A stretch of DNA of 64,000 bases. Source: Isoetes taiwanensis (Eukaryota; Streptophyta; Lycopodiopsida; Isoetales; Isoetaceae). The position numbers and the translations under genes are program-made. Positions 1 to 10,689 of the stretch are shown here, piece by piece (the stretch's first letter is position 1; each line of letters opens with the position of its first letter). The stretch lies in NCBI GenBank assembly GCA_021234155.1, contig JAJEKV010000008.1, forward strand, positions 9,514,445 through 9,578,444, read 5' to 3'. The notes below the pieces were generated by a model. It was not told the DNA's origin, searched no databases, and saw only the letters and a list, made by a program, of their open reading frames with translations.

Positions 1-5
1 CGCCA

Positions 6-770
6 TTGCACGCGCAGGAGATGGCAAGACATGACAACGCCCCCGCAAGAGCCGAGCTCCATCTCTCAGGAGAACGTAAAACTACAAAGAAAGAACACAC
101 CAACCCCGCGAACCCACCAACCTACGTGGCCAACACGGAACACCTGCTGCAGACACATCACATCACGCCGGGCCGCCACCACCCCCGGCCGGCCACGGCC
201 TATGCCTCACCCACCTCAACCAACACACAGTGCGGCCCCCCGAACTCCGAGAACAGAGACGCAGGGAGCCGCAATGTGGTAGTGCGAGGCCTGATGGAGG
301 AGTCGGGAGAACATCTCACTTCCCGACTCCAGACACAGATCTTGGATCGGATGATGTTCCCAGCACCTGTGACCATTGTAAAGGCGAGTCGTCATGGAAT
401 TGGCGCCACGATGTCGCCCGGGGTGGTCGTCTTCACGGTTGAGAGCGTGCGGAAGCGGTGGCCATCCCAAGTCCGGGCCGGAAGTTGAAGGGGACGGCTC
501 AGACGTTGACCGACTTGACCCCAAAGACAAAGAGACCCGAAGCGTGAGCTGGCCAAAGTCGAGGGGCTACCGCGCAGACATGGAGGGGCGGCGGGGCTGG
601 TCGGGGAAGGATGCGGGAATTCGTGTAGCCAAACAGGGGATGCAGGGCACTCCGGCCCCCGAAGTCCCCTCTCGAGGGGGCCCCACCGCACAGCATCCAC
701 ATCTTCCGCTCCCCCGGGACCACCACTACCACTGCACACGAAGTGGCGATGCCCGCCACTAAATAGGGAT
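6..770 (+). pseudogene. LINE ORF1 remnant (nucleic-acid-binding protein)
   Basis: An open frame of 160 codons (6-488) continues in a second frame to about 762. The C-terminal half contains NVVVRGLMEESGEHL followed by a pattern of the form I..A.R.G....PGVVVF....S.RKRW, which resembles the RRM-like nucleic-acid-binding core of LINE ORF1 proteins. The N-terminal part is low-complexity, rich in His, Thr and Pro. ORF1 proteins coat the LINE RNA. The frame changes near 390-490, so no intact protein is predicted. Assignment rests on this motif and on its position directly 5' of the endonuclease; it is moderately secure. Confidence 0.5.
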
Positions 771-779
771 CGTGCCTCG

Positions 780-3700
780 GTGGTATCCCCGGAATTGCCG
801 TGGCTTCCCATGGCGCGGGGGATGATCTCAATTCCGCCGCCATGGACATGGACCTTATCTTCCTCATGGAAACATGGAAACATGCTGGTCACAAAGCTAC
901 CTGATTTACCGGGATACCAAATACAATCCGCCTTCAATGAGTGCACCGGAAACGAGAACACGCGGAGGAATTGCGTGTTACTACCAGCAGCCTTGGCGAA
1001 TCGGTCTCCCCAGGCAAGGCGACGCACAACAGATACACGTGGGTACGAAAGTAAACAACGATGGCAGCCCTCTCTTTGTGGCGGCTTGCTACTTCCCACA
1101 TCTTTGAGAGCAACTTTTACCACACGCACTTGGATGTGGACAAAGCGGTGAGCCCTATGTCGATCTATATGATGACATACAACAATCACCAAACAATTGG
1201 GCAAGGTCATGTTGCTTGGAGATTTCAATGTGCGCATGTGGGGCGGCGAGCGAGATCCCAAAATTCGCACCTCTAGGCGAGGATGTGTTGCAAATGGACC
1301 CCGCAGAGATGGTTTGGCCAAGGGCGCCGATGACGCCCAGGTGACACGCGGTATGGCCGGCACCGCTTTTTCTTTGGCAATATCTTTGACCGGTCATTTG
1401 CAATGGGCTAGCACAAAGGGCCGCCCCCCAGCCGCTTCACTTGTAGACGGGAGAACCGTGGGCGCACCAAAGTGTGGTGGATTACGTGCTAGCGACGAGC
1501 AATGCCTACACTTGATCACTTCGCCAGCGATGTAATGGACAGGTGGCCGGGGCGAGGAAGTAAACTCCCACCATCAGCCCCTGTTCTTGCGGATAGATTG
1601 GCGTGCCAACCGAAAGCACCCATTGCCCCAACACCCCATGTACCACGGTTGCGTTTGAACTATGATCATGCGGCGGTCTATGCGGGGATGCTTGAGCATG
1701 AGTCCGGGAGTGCCGCAGCTCCCACACTTCAACAAATAGACGGCCCGGTGAACCCGGCTCGCCGAGGGTAGGGAACGGATGCTTTGGGAGAGGCCGCCGC
1801 TCGGCGATCCGCGGGGGCTGCAACCACCTTCCCCGCAATCACCGGGTTCGATGACGAATGTCGGGGAGTTGAAACGATGGCTCCGCCAAGTCTTGGACCC
1901 CACCATTCGCCCGCAAGCCGTCCCACCCAAATACCGCTTCTTCCTCAAGATCAAGAAAGCCGGGTACCTTGCGAGCACCAAGAATGATGTTTGGTCTACT
2001 AGATCTGCCACCCTAGGGCTTTCTCGGAGAAAGGTCTTGAGTAAGCTACCGCATTGCCCACGAAATATTACCCGAACAATGGGTGAGATACTTGCGGCAC
2101 TTTGTATGACCCAATGGGAAGCCGGGCAGCAGTACCTCTCATGAGGAGCGGCCTAGCACCGGTCATTACCGAAGGGGATGTCATAATGGGCCTGCAACGC
2201 CTCAAACGAAGACATCAGATTTGGATGGTATGCGGCAGAGCTTCTCAAGTGGGCGGGCCCCCCAATGGTGCCGGGTTCTCACAAAGACTCTTCAACGAGG
2301 GGCATTGCGGGGAAGGCTTCCCCAAGACCGGACTACCGGTAGAGTTGTGCCCATATACAAAAAGCGAGGGGACCCCCACGACCCGCCAACTATCGCACCA
2401 TTATGGTCGGGCCTCGTCTTTGCCAAGTTGCTTGCCGGGATTCTTGAGCGGCGACCGACACTTTGGGCGGGGATGGAGAAGTCGCGGGCTCTCACGCAGT
2501 GGGGCTTCCGCCCCGGCATTCTACTATTGATCATATCTTCACTCTGCGAACACTCATAGAGGATAGCCTAATCAACGCCCGAGAACACATGCATCGTTGC
2601 TTTGTGGATTTCGCAAAGGCTTTTGACCACAAATGCCTCGGGATAAGTTGTGGGACGATTGAGACAAATGGGGACCCCGTTGACTTGCGTAATGCTATAT
2701 CTGAGACTATCTGAGGCTTGCTCCAGGTCGTCTCACACCGCCGGGGAGCCCGCTGTTAGTAGCATTGGGGTGCGCCCGGGGCTGCCCTCTATCCCCGGCG
2801 CCTCTTGGCTTGTACATTGACCAGCTAGAAGAATGGCTAGCTGAGCACGAGGGGGGAAGGTGGGGGCGCCGCTTGATGCACCACATAATCCGCAACTCAT
2901 ATATCTTGATGATGTTGACCTGCCGCATATACCCCGAGAGGACATGCAACGCCACCGGATGCTTTGGACACTTTCTCGCCCAATTCATTGGCATGAGAGT
3001 TAACTTGGCCAAGACGAGGGTGCTCTTTGGTCCCATCATCCGGCACCCACGCCTTCCCTCATTCACTTACCGAGGCGAGTGGAGGTGGCTCGATCTTATA
3101 AGTATTTGGGCATTGAGTTTTCTACTACCACACACCGGGATGCATCCATCGGGGTTCACGGGTCACTACAGTTTTGAAAGCCCCAGATGCAATGCAAAAC
3201 AACAAATCACAAGGCGTAACTATATGCATGGGGTCAACAGCACACTTGTTCGGGGCCTTGGTTGAACCGGGGTCTCCTCTATGGGGCGTAAGTGTGGGGG
3301 GCCAGTGATATCCCTCACCACTTGGAACGATCTAGAGCGGGTATAGAAGGCCTTCTTGGCCCTGCAATCGGGAGTGAAATCCACGGTCCCATATCGATCT
3401 CTTGCTCCGGAGACGGGCTTCCTTCCATTCTGGGCTGGTCGGCTGAACGTCACATTATTTACTTCCAAGGTGGTGGCTATGGATGAAGCCCGGCTGCCCA
3501 ACCTTGCTTTGGCGTGGCGATGGGCCCGGCGACTCAAAGCTTCTGGAAAGACAAGCAAGCCCGGTGGTTCTCGCGATGGAATGTGCGGGCACACACGATG
3601 TGGACCCGGTGCATACACCGGCGAACGCCTGCCCTTGAAGCGTACTTGGATGCTTGCTTCATGGCCAAGCTTTGGGATGCAGAGGCCCCGTCACATGTCA

Positions 3701-4096
3701 AGGTGGCAAATTATCGACGGCGAGGTTAATTCCATGCTCACGAGGGACCCACACCACTACCGCGCACCCATCTACCCATGAAAAGCCAGCGGGGTGATTG
3801 CTTCCATTCGCCGCAGTGCACACCACCTCCGCATTGAGACAGGGGAGATGGATTCGGGGAGCCATGTGAGGACCGAGTCCGGCCCGGTCTTTGTCAACGA
3901 GCCCATTGAGGATGAAAGTCACGCCCTCCAGGCCTGTCCGGCATACGAGCATATCCGGGCTCGGTATGCTCGGTTAGTTGTGCCCCATCAGGCCCTGCAT
4001 GAGCTATTGAGCACGGCCTCTGTAGGCTTGTTGGGATCGTACCTCCGGGAGGTAATGGATACATGGACTCAGTTATGCCCCCCTGTCCGACATTAA
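780..4096 (+). pseudogene. LINE ORF2 remnant: AP endonuclease, reverse transcriptase, C-terminal Cys/His segment
   Basis: Endonuclease: a FLMETW-like piece near 860-880, GGIACYYQQPWRIG near 964-1005, the GDFNVRMWG catalytic-core motif near 1212-1240, and a VDYVLATSN-like piece near 1470-1500. Reverse transcriptase: GRVVPIYKKRGD near 2338-2375, GFRPG and HSTIDHIFTLRTLIEDSL near 2505-2570, RCFVDFAKAFDH near 2594-2632, GCPLSPAPLGLYIDQLEEWL near 2780-2840, and a broken active site giving DDVDL near 2909-2925. C-terminus: IEDESHALQACPAYEHIRARY near 3905-3967, the zinc-finger-like end typical of several LINE clades. The last open frame stops at 4096. Frame changes occur every 100-300 bp, so the enzyme is dead. 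Confidence 0.8.
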
Positions 4097-4158
4097 CCTC
4101 AGCTGTACTTGTGATTATGTATATAACTGTGCAGTATGTCAGCATCCTTATTGCTACT

Positions 4159-4206
4159 AAGGTTTTTCCCCCCGAAAACCCTTCGGGGCGGGGGTTTTTT
4201 AATCCT
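4159..4206 (+). repeat. LINE 3' UTR hairpin
   Basis: A stem CCCCGAA/TTCGGGG with loop AACCC lies between a T-rich left side and a G5T6 right side. The block recurs, inverted, at 54112-54160 in an independent copy, with the flanks conserved. Because two diverged copies keep it, it is probably the 3' signal recognised by the LINE reverse transcriptase. Confidence 0.55.
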
Positions 4207-4282
4207 GGTAGTAATACGCCTGCTGCTCTCTCTTTGTACTTGGGTCCCATAGGCCAGTTGGTCTCCGTGGACGATAAAATCA

Positions 4283-4315
4283 TATTCTATTCTATTCTAT
4301 TCTATTCTATTCTAT
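4283..4315 (+). repeat. (ATTCT)n LINE 3' tail
   Basis: About six tandem ATTCT units directly follow the LINE 3' UTR. Microsatellite tails in place of poly(A) are known for several LINE clades. A similar ATTCT run is present at 13604-13625. Confidence 0.8.
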
Positions 4316-4950
4316 CTTTACCATAGTTTAGATTCACATGAGCACACATATTGATTCATTAGTTATATCTACATATTTATTAGACATCCAGATATTATTA
4401 CATTGACATCGCACAGATACGTTCGACGTGGCACTGCAAAGTTGATACCGCCTGGGTCGCTATCCAGCAGTGCTATGGGCACGCAATCCTCTTGTATCAT
4501 AGAAGGCCAGTTGTGACTACGGTGTCCACGGCGGAAGCATCGAAAACATGCCTAATCCTTCCTGAGCCTGTTATATAGTGATGCTTGGGCAGGTCCTGGA
4601 CTCTTGCGTGAAGTAGAAGTGTGGCACGTTGGGACTATGGAGTGGTAAGGTATCCTTATTTTGGATCGATAGTCGAGAGAATTGGTATGACGTAGAAAGA
4701 GACTGGATATAGGACCATATATCTGAGGGAGAAGTGGTATATGATTATCTGCCATAGACCACATTAGAGAGGTACTATACTAAGGTGAAAACTGGATTAT
4801 AAGTACCCAGCTCATGAAAGGGAGATCACTTTAGAAGTGTAGATTTCGACAATGGGGGTGAAGGTATAGCATGTTGACCTAACAGTGTATAGCTATTGCT
4901 ACTTGAATCGAGGTATGATTCACAGAAAGGTAGAGAATATTGGTGTATGA
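4316..4950. other. Gene-free AT-rich interval
   Basis: I see no coding potential, tandem repeat or terminal repeat here. It is the flank between the LINE tail and the MITE. Confidence 0.6.
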
Positions 4951-5271
4951 GGGTAAAAGCATGTTAGGGTGTACCACTTTTGGAACCTGCAAAAGTACAT
5001 ACACTAGGTACTTCAGAACTGGGTACTTTCTCATTTTTCTTTTCATTAAAACTAGTACGAAGGTCCAAAATAAAAGTCAAGGACGCATTAATATTCAAAG
5101 TTAAGATAAAGATAATGCTATCGGAGACCAAAATATATATAAAAGTTCTAAAATGTAACTTTTATTGAGATATTACACGGGTACCCAGTACCCAGTCCTG
5201 GGTACCTTTTTAGGTACTTTTTTTGTCACTAAATAATACTTTTTAAGGGACACCCTAACATGCTTTTACCC
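4951..5271. mobile_element. MITE, 321 bp, about 22-bp terminal inverted repeats
   Basis: The left end GGGTAAAAGCATGTTAGGGT is matched exactly by the reverse complement of the right end, and the match runs on through GT. The 4 bp ATGA flank both ends (4947-4950 and 5272-5275), consistent with a target-site duplication. The inside is AT-rich with several GGTACCCAGT/GGTACTT-type palindromic pieces and no ORF of note. It is a non-autonomous DNA element; I cannot assign a superfamily. Confidence 0.8.
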
Positions 5272-7920
5272 ATGAGGACACGGATCCATAAACAATGGAT
5301 TATAAAATTATGCATATATTGCGTTTCGTAAGGAGATTGATGTTCCTGAGGTGTGCAATAAAGATGCAAGCATATGCATGATCAAGATGACCACGTAGCC
5401 ACGTGGATATGCTTATCTTGCTAGCAGAAGGTGCAACCGTCTGAAAGCTACAAGGTATGTTGGAGCTTTGGTGAAGCTAGACTATGAAGGAAAGTTGACC
5501 TCCAACTAATGATACATTAGGGAGGCAAGTAATGTTACACACACGACAAGTGGGAGACAAGAGGTGCTCGAAAGTTGTTGTAAACAATGTTTCAAATATA
5601 GAGAATTTGGAGGAACAATTTGAATAGACCAAAGTCTGGAGTAGAAACAAGGTAGGTGCCCAATGAACATCTCAGCAAGGAGAATGTGCTCTGGACTTGG
5701 TATCGTGTGTGTATCCTGAGGAGTAGCTCCGCGTTGGTATATGTGTACTAGAACCATTTAATGGTAAAACATGACAAGAAAAAAAAGGGTGTATAATAGA
5801 ACTTTTAGTTCACATTCCATAGTTCCTATACTAGACGTTAAACATGTCCACTAGGAACGTAGCGTGGCATCTGCCCCTGTGGAATTTGTGACTAGAGCTT
5901 GAGGATCAAGGCAAACTAAGGCTAGAGAGTCTAGAAAGTGTGGTGTCGAAACCACAACATGTCTATGGTACCAGATAACCGAGTTGAGGAAATAAATTGG
6001 TGGCAAGTATGAACATAACTAGATGACTATGTCAATGAATTACATATGAGTCTAGACTTAGGGTTGGTGCACACATGTTACAATATCACATAATAACAAC
6101 GTAGTGGTCTTGGATGTCGGAAGGATTTAGTAGTATCAAATACTACACTAATGAGGATATCGAGGATGTCGATTGTGATATTCAGATGTATGTCATATTG
6201 GAAGATAGTAGAATATTCGTACAAGGCGAGTGAAATATTACATAGGAAGGTTTAAAGAATAAGCATAATGATATGCGTATATGCAAAGATATTGGATTAA
6301 GTATGATCCACCAGAGATAAGCATTCAAGTTATCCCAATGGTTGGAGTTGACTATCTTAGATTCATCGTACTAAGGAATATGGAAAGAGTTCAAATCAGT
6401 GAAAATAGATAAAGTAAATCTAGCATATACAGTGATGTTACATTCAAAAACATCTCGAGGATGATTGGAACGGTGTTGGAATAACCGATAATGAGAGCTT
6501 AACTACTCAAACGTTCTAGATACCAATGAATTACTTCAGCGTTATAAGCTGAGAAAAGAAAGTACGGCGACTTTGGCGATTATACCTTTAGGGATAACCC
6601 AGAAGAGGGCAACACATAGTTCCAAGTCCCGATAAAAATCAAGACAAGGTATATAGATCAGAAGGGGTGAGATTATATAGACCAGTAGTCCATATATCCT
6701 AAGAGTTACCCTACTCGCGGGGAACAATTCTAGATACTGAAGTAGAAGCTGGAGGATCCGTTGCCTTGAGGCATAGACCCCTTAGAGATTATGACTTTGA
6801 AACTCTTAAGAGGGTAAGGAATCGGATAACCATATGGCAGTTACTAACGAAGATTGAAACATTGGGTTTTCCTATTAAGAGACCAGAGGTTTTAGTGTCT
6901 CCGCTTCATTATGAGGGAGCCAAAGACGACAACATTTGAAGCTGATCAAGAGCTGAAGTCCACATGATAACTTAAGAAAAATAGGTTAATTGTGACTAAG
7001 CATGGTTGATATTGAGGACACAAAGGATCCTTAGCGAAAGAAGCCTTTAGAAAAGCTCCTCATGTGGGGTAGTGGCCTTCGAAGTTATGGCATAATCTCG
7101 TGGGGAAATCATAGTTTATGTACGGGGTTAAAGTACCATAAGGCACTAAAGGAATGGTTGAAATAGCTAGAGACCCTATCAAAATATAGGCAGCATATAC
7201 AAGTCCAACATAGAGTTGGCCCCTGTCCATTTGGGAAGTAGGTGGCGCAGCCACATCATAAAGGTACATAGGCAATGGCTTTTGTTTGAAAGAACTACCA
7301 AGGTTACACTTTACCTAAGTTAGAGCAGAGCTCTAGCATTGTGGGATGCGGATATATGTTTATTATATACATACTATGTACACATACAATAAACATCTTG
7401 GAGAGGTAATCTAAGTGCACGGGGAGAGAAAGACGAGTGTAGCCCAAAGTTACTGATGAAGGGTCTGGAGATATGTTTGAAATGTGCAAAGGACCGTCAA
7501 TCCATTGCATGCTAATGTTGTAGTTGGCACGTGAAATAAATGTCAACGGCCCATAGAATGAAGCTTCAAATGATTGAGTGGAACAGTACAATAGTACAAT
7601 TCCAGGATAGATAGCGAATAGCAGTTACTTGCGAGAAGTCCAAATGTGTCTTTTATAGACACCGAAGACTAGATTTCCCACATGATCCATACCCGGATCA
7701 GACAGAGGTGAATGCCATGGGTTACATGGAGGTGTAAGTTAGAATATACAGGGCTCGAGCATCGCTACAAGCCCGGGTTATATCAAACATCGGTATTGTA
7801 GGAAGACCCACAAAATACTAGGCAGGCACCTTGATGACTCCAGTTAATTTACGATTTATACGAAGGCTCACTCGCTAACTTAGGCCACGACTATGGCTTA
7901 AATATGTAGCATAATAACAG
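5272..7920. other. Decayed repetitive DNA, no gene
   Basis: This 2.6-kb stretch is AT-rich and full of stops in all frames. The longest frames (for example the minus frames at 5506-5757 and 7304-7591) show no motif I recognise. The texture suggests a very old, deaminated retroelement, but I could not identify any domain or LTR. Confidence 0.45.
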
Positions 7921-9428
7921 GGGGTTTTCTTTGTGTTTTTGTATGCTTTTCACAAAGGTTTTCCTAAGATTTCATGGCATATTCGAATGGATGTACTAAT
8001 GCGTACATCTAGAGTGCACCATTTCTTAGTCGTTGATTTAGTTTTTTTTTTTTCAATGGTCCAACATCCAAGGGCTCACAACAAAAGCCCTCCTTTTTTT
8101 TTTCATTTTCAGGGTTTTGCATGCAAGCATCGTGCCATCATGTTTTAGGGTTATTTTAGGGTTAGGAAGAAAGAAGGCAATACAATGCTGCAGGGTTCGA
8201 ACATGCTGAGCCCCGTTTACTGTTTTTGAGAAGCTGAAGCGGAACAGAGGCAGGCAGAAAAAATCTGGAATTCCTCCTTCCGGCGAAATGAGCAGGGTTC
8301 GATTCGTTAGAAGAGAATACACAAATGTTAAAGCCACGGTCAGAGAATCAGCAGCTTGGATTGTATGGTCGTTTTCTATATACATACTTGAAATCCTTGA
8401 TCTAGTTGCCGGAAACCTCAGTTTAGACCTCAAAATCGAGGGGGATGTAGCTTGCATTGGCGTTCCTTGAATGCTTTTGCATTTTTAATGCTTGCATAGG
8501 CTCTAAACTGCAGCGGCGAGGTGATCCTGCCTGCGCCCACAGTGCTTGATTTCTGGGGTTACCATGGAGCTAGGCTACCAGGACGAAGAAGATGATGAGG
8601 TTAGTAGCTTTGCCCATTATTTTCTCTTCTCTCAAGCATTTCTTCCCCCCTAATGCATCCGTGCAACATAAAACGCGCATTGGGCTCTTTCGATCCTGTC
8701 TTAGGTTTAGGATCTTACTTTTTTGTGCCAATGCTTGCCGCTCATCGGTTTTGCCCATTGGGTTTGGAAAACTAGTCCGTTCAAAAAATAATAGGCGAAA
8801 AAGGACGGTGTCTGCGAACACGAAACGGCAGACTGAGCTGATCTAACAACTGTTTCTTGGAGATGCTGGAAATTGACAGCCATTTTGCTTAGTCTCATCC
8901 AATTCGAAGCATGAACTGTTAAATAACGAGTGTGTATAAGTGGGTACCATCGTTTGCACATACAGTTTTGGTAATATGTTTCTGGAGAGGATTTGAGTAA
9001 AGGAGCATCTTTTAATATTCCAGTAACAGAGGTCATACTGCTTTATCTACTATAGATCGCTGTGTGAGAAAATACAATAACATCTATAAGTGAAGCTTGT
9101 AGAACTTCTTTATTGATAAAGAAGTGCAGAAAAGGTAACCATGTTATACTTCCATTGCACATGGTATGAGTTTACTTGTCTTGCAAAATGAAGGGCCCTA
9201 TCCTTGAAACAACATGCAAACTTGGTTTATGACCATTATTAGGATGCAAACGATTTGCTAGTTACAGTTTGCGCAACATGCATAAATGGATTATTAAATG
9301 GGTCAACATCTGACAATCTAAAGTAGGAGGATTATGAGTCTTGCATTTCGCTGGTACATCTATATAATAAGCTTTATTTGGATGCAATTCATATGCCATA
9401 ATGAAGCTGATAATTGGCTCTTTTTCAG
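7921..9428. other. Intergenic DNA; at most one weak exon-like start at 8564
   Basis: No sizeable coding region is visible. A good start context (ACCATGG) at 8564 opens 12 acidic codons followed by a GTTAGT donor-like site at 8600. Joining this to the next plausible acceptor (AG at 9427-9428) runs into a stop after six codons, so I do not call a gene. The rest is AT-rich, with poly(T) runs at 8041-8105. Confidence 0.4.
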
Positions 9429-9628
9429 ATGGCCATACAATGCAGCTGACCCAATGGATGGTTGTGAGACAAAGATTTCGGCCATTGGGTTTTTCTTTCT
9501 GCCTTGCTGTTTTGTGTCAAGTGCCTCATCCAGGTAGGGCACTTTATAATACTAGATATTTTCATCGTGGGTGCATTTTTTTCCTATACAATTTTCAAGT
9601 TAGAATGTATGTTTGTTGTTATCAACAG

Positions 9629-9805
9629 AGATTGCTAAGGACTGAGCAACCAAGTGTGGTTGCACCAGCCAATCATGTCCTCAAAGATGATGCAGCAACA
9701 GGTATGCCTATACCCAAAGACACTGTTTTGGGTCTTCTTCAAGAGTGCACAAAACTTCAAGACCTGAAGTGAGCAGGCAGGTGTACAGTTTGATGGTTTA
9801 TAATT
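9629..9805 (+). pseudogene. Fragment resembling a pentatricopeptide-repeat (PPR) protein
   Basis: After an AG acceptor-like site at 9627-9628 the frame is open to a TGA at 9770-9772. Its last residues are VLGLLQECTKLQDLK, and just past the stop, in another frame, comes RQVYSL. This is the pattern that opens a PPR motif in plant organelle RNA-editing proteins (LLQEC..L.DL..GRQVH). Full proteins of that family exceed 400 aa; only about 50 codons are here, with a stop and a 1-nt slip. I read it as a captured or dying fragment. The match is short, so the call is tentative. Confidence 0.4.
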
Positions 9806-9970
9806 CATTACATTCTGTTTCTCTCTTGTCAGACCATCTAATTCGATAAATTGGGGCATTGTATGTAAATTGGATTGATAAATCAGGTTCCATTGTAAGG
9901 TTGATGGTTTATAATTCATTACATTCAGTTTCTCTCTTGTCAGACCATCTAATTCGATAAATTGGGGCAT
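9792..9970 (+). repeat. Direct duplication of a 68-bp segment
   Basis: Positions 9792-9859 and 9903-9970 are identical except for one base (TTCTG against TTCAG). A 43-bp spacer lies between. The near identity indicates a recent local duplication. It starts inside the PPR-like fragment and stops just before the RBP-like exon. Confidence 0.9.
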
Positions 9971-10004
9971 GTGGAAGCCTTGTTGAAACAAATCAATCAT
10001 TCAG

Positions 10005-10168
10005 CAAGGTTTAACTCATTCTGGAGCAGAGAAAGTGCTTCAGACTTACAATGGAATGCCAATGCCAAATTGTGAACAACTTTCCCGGATCAACTGGGCA
10101 TCTTTTGGCATAGGGGACAGGCGTGGTGATTACACAAAATGTACTCATAGTTGTTTGCAATGGAAATA
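10005..10168 (+). pseudogene. Exon fragment of an RBP45/RBP47-type RNA-binding protein
   Basis: A CAG acceptor-like site precedes an open frame reading AEKVLQTYNGMPMPNCEQ and then LSRINWASFGIGDRR. In RBP45/47 (oligouridylate-binding proteins with three RRMs) the end of RRM1 and its linker have the same arrangement: AE..LQTYNG..MP...Q..RLNWASFGIGERR. Only this exon is visible; RRM1 upstream and RRM2 downstream are absent, and the frame ends at a TAA about 18 codons past the homology. It is a gene fragment, probably moved here by a transposon or by duplication. Confidence 0.6.
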
Positions 10169-10335
10169 ATTTGTTTGTCATGATGTTATTGTGCTTTTTA
10201 GTAATTAATATTTATGCCCATAAAGTTTACCTGTGTTTGCTTTAGTAACATAACAATCAACACACGACTACCATTAACATTATTAACACAAACCATTGCA
10301 TTTAACACATTTAAATTAAAATCCCCCTTAAACCC

Positions 10336-10623
10336 CCTTTGGTTTGGGTGCATATTCACACGGGGGGTTACGTAGGGCAGCGAGAGCCCCAAAAATATAT
10401 TTACAATACATGTACAAAATTAACACCATTAAGTACATTCTCTCAAACCTTATAGTATTTTGCAAACCTTAATATACAGTATACAAAAACTTGTACATGC
10501 ATACCCCACAAACGAGGATCGCTATGTACGGTCCAGATCTTGGAATAAAGGGCAAATATGCCCATCCGACAGCTCTCGTTGCCCGGAGTAACCCCCCGTG
10601 TGAATATGCACCCAAACCAAAGG
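10336..10623. mobile_element. Foldback/MITE-like element, 288 bp, long terminal inverted repeats
   Basis: The left arm CCTTTGGTTTGGGTGCATAT continues through TCACACGGGGGGTTAC and is repeated exactly, inverted, at the right end (10588-10623). After a 3-bp mismatch the arms pair again over GGGCARCGAGAGC. Inverted ends therefore total about 50-60 bp per side. I see no convincing target-site duplication. It could be a MITE or a small hairpin-RNA locus. Confidence 0.75.
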
Positions 10624-10689
10624 ATGAGGATGCCAAGTCATTTGGAATGCCACAACAGCGTCATAGCGTCATGACAAAGAAATGTAATG

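Larger units (their letters stand above)
1..4319 (+). mobile_element. Decayed LINE (non-LTR retrotransposon), 5' end outside window
   Basis: A GC-rich block stands out from the AT-rich DNA that follows. Scattered over all three plus frames are an ORF1-like segment, an AP-endonuclease segment, reverse-transcriptase blocks in the right order, a C-terminal Cys/His segment, a short 3' UTR with a hairpin and a terminal pentanucleotide tail. That order is the classic two-ORF LINE layout. No LTR, polypurine tract or integrase is present. Many frameshifts and stops show that the copy is dead. The 5' end is not in the window, so length and target-site duplication cannot be judged. The family is uncertain; the CPxYxxIR-type C-terminus and microsatellite tail set it apart from a typical poly(A)-tailed L1. 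Confidence 0.85.

Noticed and set aside
392-1363. 323-codon minus-strand ORF
   Set aside because: It lies opposite the LINE endonuclease in GC-rich DNA where stops are rare; no motif is seen on that strand.
5272-7920. Decayed gypsy polyprotein
   Set aside because: I looked for RT, protease and integrase motifs on both strands and found none that I could defend.
8564-9533. Two-exon gene joined from 8564-8599 to 9429-9533
   Set aside because: In the frame set by exon 1 the second exon hits a stop after six codons, and the other phases give stops at the next junction.
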